Part shown: one piece after another, positions 37,365-50,244 of the stretch
How the letters are laid out: every line of letters begins with the position of its first letter
Numbering within the stretch: position 1 is the first letter of the stretch
DNA from: Cichorium intybus
Taxonomy: Eukaryota; Streptophyta; Magnoliopsida; Asterales; Asteraceae
Direction: 5' to 3'
DNA: 64,000 bases
NCBI GenBank assembly: GCA_023525715.1
Contig: CM042013.1
Span: 83,254,494 to 83,318,493, forward strand
Notes under the pieces: model-generated
What the model saw: the letters and a program-made list of their open reading frames with translations, nothing else
Database searches by the model: none
What the model was told of the DNA's origin: nothing
Position numbers and translations under genes: made by a program

Positions 37365-37698
37365 ATGACGACTGAAGGACAAACAAGCGATGGCAACAAC
37401 CCCAGAAGCCCCATACGTTCAATGCAACCTTTGGGCCCAATACTTATAGAAACATTACTAACAACACCGTCGCCACCAAGAACTAACTCTCCTGCACCTC
37501 CCTTGATCCCCCAAACACCAGTTCCGTCATCGCCATTTCAACAAACCATAACACCCATACCATTAAGTACACCGCCGCCATATATACCGTTTAGCTACCC
37601 ATTCACACCATTCCAACCCTCAACGGGACCACCAATGTTCACCCCTTCACCCACTTCTTTCTTTCAGCCACCCCAACCAACGATAGCACCATTGTTCA
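37365..37698 (+). pseudogene. Gag of Tat element B, N-terminal part
   Basis: Starts at the ATG 56 bases after the LTR. It is a Pro/Thr/Ser-rich N-terminus like that of element A. It is cut after about 111 codons by the giant-LTR element. The last five bases, GTTCA (37694-37698), are duplicated at 45189-45193, where gag resumes. Confidence 0.88.
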
Positions 37699-40694
37699 TG
37701 TAACATCCGTGTTTTGGGCCTAGGAGTTTTGGGCTTAAACCGTCAAATAAAATCTATTTTGTAAATAAAGAAAACAAATTAATAACTAAATTTAATATCT
37801 TGTTATATTTTATATGGTGAATAAATGAGCCAAATATAGTTTTAAAATCAAATTATAACCAAATGTGAGGAATTTTGTCATAAGGACTAAAAGTGTCAAT
37901 TTGGCCAAACTCACCCTAAGTAAATTTGACTAGTCATGGATTTAGAAAAAATAGAAGATATATTAAAGAAATTGAGGTGGAGTTTAAATTAGGTCTAATA
38001 ATTCCTTGAATTTCATTAAGGACCTAGATTGTGAAGAATTTTAGTGTAAGGGGCCATTTGTGTCAAACTGGGAAACTAAGGGTTAGTGTTGACCTAGAAT
38101 ATGACTCAAGTGAAATAAATAATTATATTTGGGGCATAAGTGTGAACTTAGAGACTTCTAGTTAGAAGATTTGACTTTTGGGGTGTTGGGTGAAGAAGGA
38201 TCAAACTATAGGGACTAGTTTTGTCAATTTTGAAAGATGTAGAGTTTTAGATGGGGGTTCTCCCCATTTCAGCTCATATTCACGTTTTTGAGAGTAGGAG
38301 AGGGAGAGAGTGGCGATTTTGAGTGATCATGGAGGATGAGATGCTAGAGCTTGAAGATTGATCAAAGTTCTTGAAGATTCCAAGTAATCTAAGGTATAAA
38401 CCCACTTTTCTAGCCCTAGATTTCGAGTTTAGGTTTGGGGTTGTGACTCAATTCGAGATTTATGGTGGGATGAGGTTCTTCCTATGATTCCCCAATGTTT
38501 GTTTGATGTTTCTAAGTTGTTTGGATCAACATCCAATCCATGGATGGTTTAGATCCTTAGATTTGATTGAATTGGGTGTTATGAACCCTAGAAATTGGGG
38601 ATTTGATGAATTATTGAGGAATCTAGAAATTGATGGATGTTTATGGTGGATTTGGATGAGGGGATTCATTTCTAATGATTCCCTAAGGATTCCAACCATT
38701 GATTTGTAACCTCAAACATTGAATCACTAGAAAAGGGGAATTATGTGTTGAAATGGGTGTTATTAATGTAGATGATGATTGGAATCTCTTGTTTAATGGA
38801 TGGAGGAATGAGTTTAATATATCAATTTGGATGTATAAATGGAGTGAGGATCATTTCCTAATGATTCCATGGAATGGAAGAAGGAATCTCCACTTGTAAT
38901 CATCAATTGTAAGAATGGAATTGGGTATTCCATGGTTTAAGCTTATAGAGTGAAGTTATGATCATGGAATGTAATTGATTCATTTGAAATGGTTTTGAAT
39001 AGTTTAATTGAGTCTAATGATGTGTATTTTGGGAAGGAATAATGTCCTTTTGATGTACATGAGTTTTGGGAAGAATCGGGACTTGAATCGGGTCAAAAAT
39101 GAGTGAAAATGACCAAAATCGGAGCTGGAACTGGGCAAAGCACGACCCGTGCTGAAGGAGCACGACCCGTGCTGTTTGGAGCAGTAAGTTACACGACCCG
39201 TGTAATATATTACACGACCCGTGTCAGTCTCTGACCAGTTTTGGGTACTTTTTGGGTTTTGAGCTTTACGGTTTGGGCTTTGAGTCCTTGTTTTAATGCC
39301 AATCTTTGGAGATGTTTTAATTAAGATTCTCCTTATATTAAAGAGTCAAGGACTTCATTTTTAATGATAGATGATTGTTCCTTCTTAGTTCTAAAGAAGT
39401 AATTATAGTGTGACTTTTAGATGAATCGAGTATGATATCTTACGTTCTTGTATTGTAGGAAAGGGATATGTTGTAGTGACTTGGAAGTAAGACTAAGGAC
39501 TTGAGCTAGCACTCAACTAAGATGATTTGATGGATGAGATGATGTCTAGGAGCGCCGCCAAATGCATCAAACCTTGAGTGGAGTTAGTGTTGACTCGTCA
39601 GTTGACCTTCGGTGAGTTTACCGGGAGTACACATCCCAACTAATATCTTTTGTGTGTGTTATCAAATACTTTTCATGCATAATATTATGTGCAATGTGTT
39701 ATATGATTACTACTTGTGCATTGCATGAAAATGTGTTTCTAAAGATGTTTTCAAATGAAGATTATGATGATGTTTTTGAAAGATGTTTTGAGCATCCTAT
39801 TTGTGCATCGCATTGCATATAGGATGGGATTGACCGAGTGAACCTTATGACGAAGATGAAATGATTGTCTCGGATTTAGGGAAATCATGATTGTCCCGGA
39901 TTTAGGGAAATCAAGGGCAAAATGCCCAAAATGAGATGTTTGTCCCGGATTTAGGGAAAATCGTTCCCGACAATAGGGAACCGCATGAGGGACTTGCTAA
40001 CCCTCATGGGGCTAGTGTGATGGCCACTAGTCCTAGTTTTGCCTATACGGGGATCGGGTGGCATGCTTCGTGCGTGTCATTCGTGAACTTAGGTAGGTGC
40101 CATTGAGGTGAGTTGGACCTTTATGAGATGGACGTGGGTTTGGGATAGTTGCATCATGCATTGCATTTGCATACCATAACTATCTATTTTGAGTAAATCC
40201 TTATGATGTTTTAAGTAACTTTTGAAGTGTGATTAAAATCTATTTTTGGGGGTTTGTCCCGAATGTGGTAGTTCACTACCCACTCAAAATGGGTCAACCT
40301 CGGGTAACTCACTAGGCATTTCAATTGCCTAACTTATTTTGATGTGTACTCAGGTTGAGGAGTTTAGATGACTTAGAAGAGCTGGATGGTTAGAAGGCCA
40401 CGGTTTGTGTGGTATCATTTGAGCTATGTAATGGTATTTGAATTGTTACAACCTCGCTATTTTATAAACTAAAATGTTTTATCTAAAATGGGACCAAACG
40501 ATGTTTTCCGCAACTTAACCTTAAATTATTTCTCATTAAACCCCATGTGTTTTTAAAATGGTTTTTGAAAGAAAATGACTTGTTTGAAGATGTTGAAACT
40601 AAAGTTTTCACTAAAGGATGATTTTATAGAATAACGATGATGAACCATGGGTTAAAATGATGTTTTATGAAAAGCCTTAAGCGAGGGTGTTTCA
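37699..40694 (+). repeat. 5' LTR of the giant-LTR element
   Basis: 2996 bp, AT-rich, with no supported coding frame. It contains four G/C-rich inverted repeats with an ACC loop (39139-39224) and a short array of 'gtcccggatttagggaaa' words (39865-39985). Confidence 0.95.
39139..39224 (+). repeat. Four small hairpins with invariant ACC loop
   Basis: AGCACG-ACC-CGTGCT occurs twice (39139-39153, 39159-39173), then TTACACG-ACC-CGTGTAA (39189-39205) and ACACG-ACC-CGTGT (39212-39224). Arms change in pairs while the loop stays. The same set recurs in the 3' LTR at 43633-43718. Confidence 0.85.
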
Positions 40695-40697
40695 ATT

Positions 40698-40709
40698 TGG
40701 TATCAGAGC
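40698..40709 (+). promoter_or_regulatory. iMet-tRNA primer binding site of the giant-LTR element
   Basis: TGGTATCAGAGC, three bases after the 5' LTR. Confidence 0.95.
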
Positions 40710-42160
40710 ATGAGTTTAAGTGAACTAGGTACTAGGAGTAGTGCTTAGACTTAAACTATGATGCTCTTAAGGATGTTTGACCTCTTAAGTAGTTGGCCTT
40801 TAGAACTTAGTGGTAAATGCTTGCTTGTTATTTAGTTTCTAATCATTTAATTAGTGAATTCGGTTTGGCATGAGGAATATTCTTGGCAAGAGGATACATG
40901 CATGAGGATTCTTAAGTGGATATGAAGAGCAACCTTGAAGAGTTAGGAGTACGTGGCGACATGAGGAGCAACTTTGTGTGAATGGCAACTTCTAAGGATG
41001 ATAGAAGGCGAATAAAGGGACAGCTTATATTGAATGAAGCTCGAAGGGCAGTGAGATTTACAAGATAGTGGACCTTGAGGAGTCGATTAAGGGGTGAAGG
41101 AGTGTTAGAAGACTAGTGGAATCGTAGTGTCAACCTTGGGCAAGCAAGGAGCATGATGAGCATGGTGTTAGCGAAGCGGATGGTAGGTGAAGACTGGGAG
41201 CTGTTGAAGAAATTCTTTGTCGTGACCCTTAAACCTTTCTTCCTTACCCTTACCTTCTTTTGAGACCCATCCGACATCTTTTTGGTGTTCAAGCTTGTGA
41301 CCTTGCCTTAGCTCTAGAACACTAAGTGTATGTAAGAGTAGCAGAGTTTGCGCCTTAATGCTTGAACTAGAGAAACCTTAATGTAAGACCCAGGAAGGAC
41401 TTAAATCATTAGATTCTTTGGTAGTTAGCAATGGCTTAGTGACCAATGGAGCCTTATGAGAATAGTGATTTACTAATTCATGTTAGGGTGAAGAGACATG
41501 GATGCATGATGAGACTAGAGGCCATAGGATCAAACCGTCAATCACCTTAGAGTATGTGAAGCAGTGAATAACCTACCATAATAAGAACTAAAGAATGAAA
41601 TAAAGGCCAATATTTTCAAAAGTATTGTTAAAAATTTGAGAAAATTTTTGTAAGCAGTTATGAACAAGTATATCTTACACAATGTAAGACTTTTATAGAA
41701 ATAAATGACAAAGGGGTCATCATGAATCGGTAGGAATACCCGGGATTGACGATCTCTTTGGAATTTTGTTAATAAAGTCAATGAAAATCTATCCATAGAT
41801 AAATTTGAAACTTTATTGTTTTATATAAAGTGTACGAATTCGAAAGTGTATTTTCTTTTCACAAAGGCTAATTAAAATTTTCTCATAAAGAACGATATCC
41901 TCAAAACATTTATCACAAAGTTGAGTGTTCAAATCCTTTTGTAGAGCAAGGGGTCGAGTGGAAAAAGATTCAGGTTTGATAATTGCGTGCTTTAAAGGAA
42001 AACCTTTTTGAAAAGAAACACGAGATAAGTAATTTTTGAAGTAAAAAAAAAATTTAAAGTGAAATTTATAATACTCTGAGTTCTATAATATTTTAAAGCT
42101 AAAAACATGAATAACCTTTGAGATTTTGTAAAGGGGTAGTTAATTCTTTATCGGTGATTC
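40710..42160 (+). other. Non-coding interior of the giant-LTR element
   Basis: About 1.45 kb without any retroelement protein domain or open frame longer than about 85 codons. It presumably carries packaging and dimerisation signals, which cannot be identified from sequence alone. Confidence 0.8.
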
Positions 42161-42192
42161 CGGGGACGGAATCCTTTTAAGGGGTGGATAAT
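42161..42192 (+). promoter_or_regulatory. Polypurine tract of the giant-LTR element
   Basis: 'attccggggacggaatcc' followed by 'ttttaaggggtggataat' directly before the 3' LTR. Confidence 0.85.
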
Positions 42193-45188
42193 TGTAACAT
42201 CCGTGTTTTGGGCCTAGGAGTTTTGGGCTTAAACCGTCAAATAAAATCTATTTTGTAAATAAAGAAAACAAATTAATAACTAAATTTAATATCTTGTTAT
42301 ATTTTATATGGTGAATAAATGAGCCAAATATAGTTTTAAAATCAAATTATAACCAAATGTGAGGAATTTTGTCATAAGGACTAAAAGTGTCAATTTGGCC
42401 AAACTCACCCTAAGTAAATTTGACTAGTCATGGATTTAGAAAAATTAGAAGATATATTAAAGAAATTGAGGTGGAGTTTAAATTAGGTCTAATAATTCCT
42501 TGAATTTCATTAAGGACCTAGATTGTGAAGAATTTTAGTGTAAGGGGCCATTTGTGTCAAACTGGGAAACTAAGGGTTAGTGTTGACCTAGAATATGACT
42601 CAAGTGAAATAAATAATTATATTTGGGGCATAAGTGTGAACTTAGAGACTTCTAGTTAGAAGATTTGACTTTTGGGGTGTTGGGTGAAGAAGGATCAAAC
42701 TATAGGGACTAGTTTTGTCAATTTTGAAAGATGTAGAGTTTTAGATGGGGGTTCTCCCCATTTCAGCTCATATTCACGTTTTTGAGAGTAGGAGAGGGAG
42801 AGAGTGGCGATTTTGAGTGATCATGGAGGATGAGATGCTAGAGCTTGAAGATTGATCAAAGTTCTTGAAGATTCCAAGTAATCTAAGGTATAAACCCACT
42901 TTTCTAGCCCTAGATTTCGAGTTTAGGTTTGGGGTTGTGACTCAATTCGAGATTTATGGTGGGATGAGGTTCTTCCTATGATTCCCCAATGTTTGTTTGA
43001 TGTTTCTAAGTTGTTTGGATCAACATCCAATCCATGGATGGTTTAGATCCTTAGATTTGATTGAATTGGGTGTTATGAACCCTAGAAATTGGGGATTTGA
43101 TGAATTATTGAGGAATCTAGAAATTGATGGATGTTTATGGTGGATTTGGATGAGGGGATTCATTTCTAATGATTCCCTAAGGATTCCAACCATTGATTTG
43201 TAACCTCAAACATTGAATCACTAGAAAAGGGGAATTATGTGTTGAAATGGGTGTTATTAATGTAGATGATGATTGGAATCTCTTGTTTAATGGATGGAGG
43301 AATGAGTTTAATATATCAATTTGGATGTATAAATGGAGTGAGGATCATTTCCTAATGATTCCATGGAATGGAAGAAGGAATCTCCACTTGTAATCATCAA
43401 TTGTAAGAATGGAATTGGGTATTCCATGGTTTAAGCTTATAGAGTGAAGTTATGATCATGGAATGTAATTGATTCATTTGAAATGGTTTTGAATAGTTTA
43501 ATTGAGTCTAATGATGTGTATTTTGGGAAGGAATAATGTCCTTTTGATGTACATGAGTTTTGGGAAGAATCGGGACTTGAATCGGGTCAAAAATGAGTGA
43601 AAATGACCAAAATCGGAGCTGGAACTGGGCAAAGCACGACCCGTGCTGAAGGAGCACGACCCGTGCTGTTTGGAGCAGTAAGTTACACGACCCGTGTAAT
43701 ATATTACACGACCCGTGTCAGTCTCTGACCAGTTTTGGGTACTTTTTGGGTTTTGAGCTTTACGGTTTGGGCTTTGAGTCCTTGTTTTAATGCCAATCTT
43801 TGGAGATGTTTTAATTAAGATTCTCCTTATATTAAAGAGTCAAGGACTTCATTTTTAATGATAGATGATTGTTCCTTCTTAGTTCTAAAGAAGTAATTAT
43901 AGTGTGACTTTTAGATGAATCGAGTATGATATCTTACGTTCTTGTATTGTAGGAAAGGGATATGTTGTAGTGACTTGGAAGTAAGACTAAGGACTTGAGC
44001 TAGCACTCAACTAAGATGATTTGATGGATGAGATGATGTCTAGGAGCGCCGCCAAATGCATCAAACCTTGAGTGAAGTTAGTGTTGACTCGTCAGTTGAC
44101 CTTCGGTGAGTTTACCGGGAGTACACATCCCAACTAATATCTTTTGTGTGTGTTATCAAATACTTTTCATGCATAATATTATGTGCAATGTGTTATATGA
44201 TTACTACTTGTGCATTGCATGAAAATGTGTTTCTAAAGATGTTTTCAAATGAAGATTATGATGATGTTTTTGAAAGATGTTTTGAGCATCCTATTTGTGC
44301 ATCGCATTGCATATAATATGGGATTGACCGAGTGAACCTTATGACGAAGATGAAATGATTGTCTCGGATTTAGGGAAATCATGATTGTCCCGGATTTAGG
44401 GAAATCAAGGGCAAAATGCCCAAAATGAGATGTTTGTCCCGGATTTAGGGAAAATCGTTCCCGACAATAGGGAACCGCATGAGGGACTTGCTAACCCTCA
44501 TGGGGCTAGTGTGATGGCCACTAGTCCTAGTTTTGCCTATACGGGGATCGGGTGGCATGCTTCGTGCGTGTCATTCGTGAACTTAGGTAGGTGCCATTGA
44601 GGTGAGTTGGACCTTTATGAGATGGACGTGGGTTTGGGATAGTTGCATCATGCATTGCATTTGCATACCATAACTATCTATTTTGAGTAAATCCTTATGA
44701 TGTTTTAAGTAACTTTTGAAGTGTGATTAAAATCTATTTTTGGGGGTTTGTCCCGAATGTGGTAGTTCACTACCCACTCAAAATGGGTCAACCTCGGGTA
44801 ACTCACTAGGCATTTCAATTGCCTAACTTATTTTGATGTGTACTCAGGTTGAGGAGTTTAGATGACTTAGAAGAGCTGGATGGTTAGAAGGCCACGGTTT
44901 GTGTGGTATCATTTGAGCTATGTAATGGTATTTGAATTGTTACAACCTCGCTATTTTATAAACTAAAATGTTTTATCTAAAATGGGACCAAACGATGTTT
45001 TCCGCAACTTAACCTTAAATTATTTCTCATTAAACCCCATGTGTTTTTAAAATGGTTTTTGAAAGAAAATGACTTGTTTGAAGATGTTGAAACTAAAGTT
45101 TTCACTAAAGGATGATTTTATAGAATAACGATGATGAACCATGGGTTAAAATGACGTTTTATGAAAAGCCTTAAGCGAGGGTGTTTCA
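42193..45188 (+). repeat. 3' LTR of the giant-LTR element
   Basis: 2996 bp, the same length as the 5' LTR, with about four substitutions (for example near 42445, 44075, 44317 and 45153). It is followed by the target duplication GTTCA. Confidence 0.95.
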
Positions 45189-46817
45189 GTTCACAAGCTT
45201 TACGCCAACACCAATAAACACACCTGTTTCATCTCTAGGAGGCATATCGACTAGTGCACTCCCTATGTTCTACACCCATCCGTCGATGTACCAACCCATC
45301 ACATCTCCCGTCCAAACAACAAACAACACAAACCCGCCTCCTCTTATAGCATATAAATCCCCGTTCATTAAAGAAATACACGACTACGACATGCCAAACA
45401 CAGCCAAACTACCACACCTAAAAACTTATAATGGAACTACTTGCCGGATAGCCATATCGACACATACGAATGGCACATGCAATCACTGAAGTTAGACGAA
45501 CGTTTTTGGTGTACACATTTCCCGACGACGCTCGACGGGAACGCAGGCGCATGGTTCAAAAGCCTCGCGCCAAGCAGCATTAGAATCTTTACCGAGCTCA
45601 AGGAACAATTTCTCTCAAACTTCATGCAACTGCGTAAATATAGAGGAGACGTCCGAGAGATCATTGGTTGCAAGCAACTAGAAGGCGAACCGGTTAGATC
45701 ATACTTTAAATGATTCAATGAAGCAACGCTAAATGTACTAGGACAAAACGACAACCTGGTAACTGGAGCTTTCACACACGGCTTATTGCCAGGCCCGTTA
45801 TCAACGAAATTCTTGGGAAAACCACCAGCCACTCGCCAGGAGATGAAGGAGCGAGTAGAACGTTTCCTACGCCAGGAAGAAGGTACGGCCGCCAAAGAAG
45901 CATACCTAAAAGCCGCGGCCACTTCCTCATCAAAAGCCAGAGAAAACCACTCACAGTACCTTGGCGATAGACGACAACCTTTTAGAAGAGGTAAACCCCC
46001 AAAAGCCTACAACACCCATTATAGAGACGACAGGAGGTATAGACGGACGGACATCCTAGCTGTGGCGGAAAAAAGCAAGCCGGTGAGAAGAACACCAGAA
46101 CGCCCAAGAGATCAATCTAAGTACTGCGAATTCCACAAATGCTATGGCCATGACATAGCAGAATGCGCCGTGTTGAAGAAAGAGCTTGACCAAAGAATAC
46201 AACGAGGAAACCTAAATGACATAGCCAAATCAATTCGTCCAAAGAACGATGCACCAGCGAGAAACAAGGACGCACCAAAGAAAGGGCAAGAGATCCTAGT
46301 AATACATAAACACCATCACAGAACGCGAGAGCAAATACCAGACGTTGTTGAACAACAAATATCATTTTCCAGTAGGGACAGAAAACTAGACGGATGGAAC
46401 GGAGATGACCCACTTATTATCCAAGCCAGCGTTCGAGACATCATCATCCACCGCGTGCACATCGATAGTGGCAGCGCTGTAGACATCATGTTCGAACATT
46501 GTTTCCACCAGCTGCCACGGGAATGGAGAACAGATTTGCGTCCCCTGGCGGGAAATCTAACCGGCTTCACAGGGCACAACATCATACCAACTGGGATGAT
46601 CTACCTGCCCATTACGATAGATGACGGTCAGCGAAAGAAAACCATTAAGCTTGAATTCACAGTAGTACGAGCACCATCAGAACACAACATCATCCTGGGA
46701 AGACCAGCAGCGCTATATTTCGGCATCGTTGCATCAACACTACATGGCATAATCAAGTTCCCGACGAATAGTGGCATAGACACCGTCCTGGCAACACCAC
46801 AAAAGACACTCAAGTGA
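45189..46817 (+). pseudogene. Gag (C-terminal part) and protease, Tat element B
   Basis: Gag resumes after the insertion. A one-base deletion near 45444 (a C lost before the CPDSHIDTYEW block) shifts the frame, and a TGA at 45711 replaces the CGA present in element C. The rest is open to 46817. It has the gag core (FWCTHFPTTLDGNAGAWF), the knuckle CEFHKCYGHDIAEC near 46125, and the aspartic protease with intact HIDSGSAVDIMFEHC near 46460 and NIILGRPAALYFG. A TGA at 46815 (TGC in C) separates it from pol. Gag, protease and pol were originally one frame. Confidence 0.9.
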
Positions 46818-49200
46818 TACCAGATAATGCTACCCACAGACATCGATGGCAAACGAAAGCGCCCAAGAGACGAGCCTAAAGAGAGCAGAGAAATAATCCA
46901 CCACGATTACCCAGGCCAAAAAATACAAGTTGGCAGCACATTGCCGACCGAGTTACGAAAACATGTAATATCCCTGCTCAGAAAATATAAGCATGTATTC
47001 GCCTGGGAGCCAGCGGATATGGTGGGAGTAGAAAGAACAATCATTGAACACAACCTCAACATCATACCAGGAAGCAACGTGGTTAAGCAAAAATGTGGAT
47101 AAGCAAAAACGTCGTGGCCAAGCAGGAGAACGCAACAACGCCATCAACGCAAAAGTCGCCAAGTTAGTACAAGCCGACATTGTTCGTGAAGCTTTCTTTC
47201 CAACGTGGATCGCTAATCCAGTCATGATAAAGAAAAGCGACGGCAGCTGGAGGATGTGCATCGACTACACCGATTTAAACAAAGCATGCCCGAAAGATTG
47301 TTATCCGCTCCCAGAGATAGACCAGAAAGTAGAATCGCTAGAAGGTTTTAAGTGGAAGTGTTTCCTAGATGCCTATAAAGGCTACCACCAGATTCTCATG
47401 CGGAAAGAAGATGAAGATAAAACACCCTTTTACATGGACCACGACACTTTTTACTACCAGAAGATGGCGTTCGGTTTAAAGAACGCTGGGGCAACATACC
47501 AAAGGCTCGTTGATAAGGTGTTTAAAGATCAAATCGGAAGAAACGTGGAAGTATATGTCGACGACATGGTCATAAAGAGCCGTACAGAGCACTCCTTGTT
47601 ACAAGACATTGAAGAAACCCTTAAAACACTCTCCAAGACACAAATGAAACTCAACCTGGCCAAGTGTACCTTCGGCGTAGAAGAAGGAAAGTTTTTAGGC
47701 TATTATGTCACGCGAGAGGGCATCCAACCAAACCCAGAAAAAATAAAGGACTTCGTCCAGATAAAATCACCGGCATGCCCGCGGGAAATACTGGGACTCA
47801 ACGGGAAACTCACAGCTTTGGGACGCTTCGTAGCAAAGTCAGCAGAAAAAGCACTTCTGCTGTTCAACACGCTGAAAGGATGCGTCGACAAAAACAATTT
47901 CCAATGGACAGATGAGGCAGAAACCGCTCTGACACATTTAAAGGAAGCAATAAAATCGTTGCCTACATTAGCATGCCCAGTCCCAGGGGAGAAGTTATCC
48001 ATGTATTTGGCGGCGTCACCAGATGCAATAAGTGCAGTCCTGACGGTGGAAAGGGAACATCAACAGAGACCAGTCTACTTCGTTAGCCGCGCGCTCTAAG
48101 GCCCGGAGCTACGTTACCCGCAATTAGAAAAGTTAGTCCTAGCTCTAATCTATGCAGCGCGCTGGCTAAGGCGTTATTTCCAGGCTCACCATGTCGAGGT
48201 ATTGACAAGCCAACCAATCCGCCAGATACTACTGAAACCAGAGAAATCAGGTCGCTTAGCCAAGTGGGCCATCGAATTAGGGGAACACGATATCGACTAT
48301 AAACCAAGAACAAGCATCAAGGGCCAAGCCTTAGCGGATTTCCTGGCGGAAGTACCAGCGGAAGAAGAAGCAACAACGAGTCAACCTACAAAACAAGAAC
48401 TAGGCGCATCTCCAGAAACCTGGATACTCCACATGGACGGAGCAGCCAGAAAAGAAGGCTCGGGGGCAGGTCTAGTGCTAACGAGCCCAGAAGGCGAGGA
48501 AATAACCTATGCACTCAGATTTGACTTCCAAACGATGAATAATGAAGCAGAATACGAGGCACTGCTCACCGGGATGCGACTCGCGAAAGAGAGCGGAGTG
48601 AAACACCTTTCGGCGTATAGTGATTCTTTGTTAGTAGCAAGCCAAATCAATGGGGCCTATGAACTAAAAGACCAGCAGATGAAGCAATACGTAGAGGAAG
48701 TGAATAGGATAGTAGCGACGATGGAAACTTTCACAGTCAAACAAATCCCGCGCTCGACTAACAGAAAAGCAGATGCGCTGAGCAAATTAGCCTCTGCGGC
48801 ATTTGACCATTTATCCAAAGAGGTCTTCGTGGAAGTCCTAAAAGAAAGAAGCATTGACGGACAGAAAATGGCACCAATCAGCACAACCGCAACCACATGG
48901 ATGACACCTTTAATTGACTACTTGACACAAGGCCTTCTGCCAAGTGATAGCGCTGAGGCACGGAAGATCAAAGTGAAAGCCCCTCAATATGCAATGCGAA
49001 ATGACACATTATACAGACGAGGAAATTTAGAGCCTTGGTTAAAATGCATTACCCCGGAAGAAGGAAAGACAGTATTGGACGAAATACACGCTGGCGAAGC
49101 TGGAGCGCACGAAGGCGCCAGAGCACTCACGGGAAAAACTCTCAGAGCGGGAGTATATTGGCCAGAAATCCATTCAGACGCAATAGAAATAACAAAATAA
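46818..49200 (+). pseudogene. Reverse transcriptase and RNase H domains, Tat element B
   Basis: The reverse transcriptase (SDGSWRMCIDYTDLNKA; EVYVDDMVIKS near 47560) is intact apart from a frameshift near 47085-47105, where the sequence 'gtggttaagcaaaaa' appears twice, altered, as a small tandem duplication. A TAA at 48097 (CAA in C) interrupts the gypsy RNase H. The second, archaeal-type RNase H follows (HMDGAARKEGSGAGLV, NNEAEYEALLTGM, STNRKADALSKLAS). A TAA at 49198 ends the frame in the integrase zinc finger. Confidence 0.9.
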
Positions 49201-50130
49201 TGTGTCGCGTGCCAAACTTTTTCACCGCTCCACCATCTACCAGCCGTCCCTATGACCAGCATTTCAAGTCCATGGCCTTTCTATCAATGGGGCATTGACA
49301 TAGTAGGCCCGTTCCAGGAAGCACCCGGCCGGGTGAAGTTTCTTATAGTGGCAGTAGATTACTTCACCAAGTGGATTGAAGCAGAAGCCGTTGCCTCAAT
49401 AACGGGGAGGAACATGATTAAGTTCATGTGGAAGAATATTCTAACCAGATTCGGCACCCCTAAAGTCCTAGTCAGTGACAATGGCCTATAATTTGTAGAA
49501 GATCCATTCCGTACGTGGTGCGCCGAGAGGATAATCAAACAAAAATTCACATCTGTTGCATACCCCCAAGCCAACGGCCAAACCGAAGTATCCAACAGAA
49601 CATTGGTAATGGGACTAAAGAAAAGGCTGGGGAAAGCGAAAGGTTGCTGGGTGGAAGAATTACCCACAGTACTTTGGTCATACCGCACCACTCCACGAAC
49701 GTCCACAAACGAAACACCATTCATACTGACATACGGCACGGAGGCTGTCCTGCCAACAGAAATCTTTATAGGCAGCCTACGTACCACGGAATTCAAAGAA
49801 GAAAAGAACAACCACGATCTTCGCCTCAATTTAGACATTCTGGAGGAGAAACGAGAATTGGCCAACATACGACAAGCGTTCTACAAGGCAGCGACAGAGA
49901 GATACTATAACACGAGGGTTAGAGAAAAACGTTTTGGAATAGGCGACTTGATCCTCCGAAAAAATGAGGTAAGTCACGCCGAACCGCGAGGCAAACTTGG
50001 TCCAACATGGGAAGGCCCTTACAGAGTCACAAGGGCCAACCCAAAGGGATGCTACATCCTGGAAACTTTGGAAGGAAGAGCAATACCGCGAACATGGAAT
50101 GTTCAGAACCTCAAACAGTTCCACTGCTAG
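49201..50130 (+). pseudogene. Integrase of Tat element B
   Basis: It continues in the same frame: CVACQTF, then VAVDYFTKWIEAEA, SDNGL, ANGQTEVSNRTLVMG and the C-terminal GDLILRKNEVSHAEPRGKLG, ending at a natural stop at 50130. A TAA at 49489 stands where C has CAA. These two stops are the only breaks in the integrase. It would join element DNA to the target. Confidence 0.9.
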
Positions 50131-50244
50131 GAAAACTGCCAGACAAACCCCACCATCAACGTCTATCCAAAATTGTAACCGCCATATGAGCAAAGTAAAG
50201 AATGAAAATGTTGTTTTCACTTATGCATGTTACAATGAATAAAA

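Larger units (their letters stand above)
37699..45188 (+). mobile_element. Non-autonomous giant-LTR retrotransposon (LARD-like)
   Basis: Two LTRs of exactly 2996 bp each (37699-40694, 42193-45188) begin TGTAACATCC and end GGTGTTTCA. They surround only 1498 bp of non-coding DNA. An iMet primer site follows the 5' LTR, and 'attccggggacggaatcc' with a purine run precedes the 3' LTR, as in Tekay-type gypsy elements. The target duplication GTTCA is perfect. Only about four differences between the LTRs were found by eye (0.13%), so it is the youngest dated insertion here. It must have been moved by proteins from another element. Confidence 0.95.

Noticed and set aside
38503..38709. 68-codon open frame repeated identically at 42997-43203
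   Set aside because: It is identical only because both copies lie in the two LTRs of the same young element. It has no domain and no codon-conservation evidence.
45437..46585. Minus-strand open frames opposite element B gag and protease
   Set aside because: Shadows of the real gag-protease coding strand, with no domain of their own.
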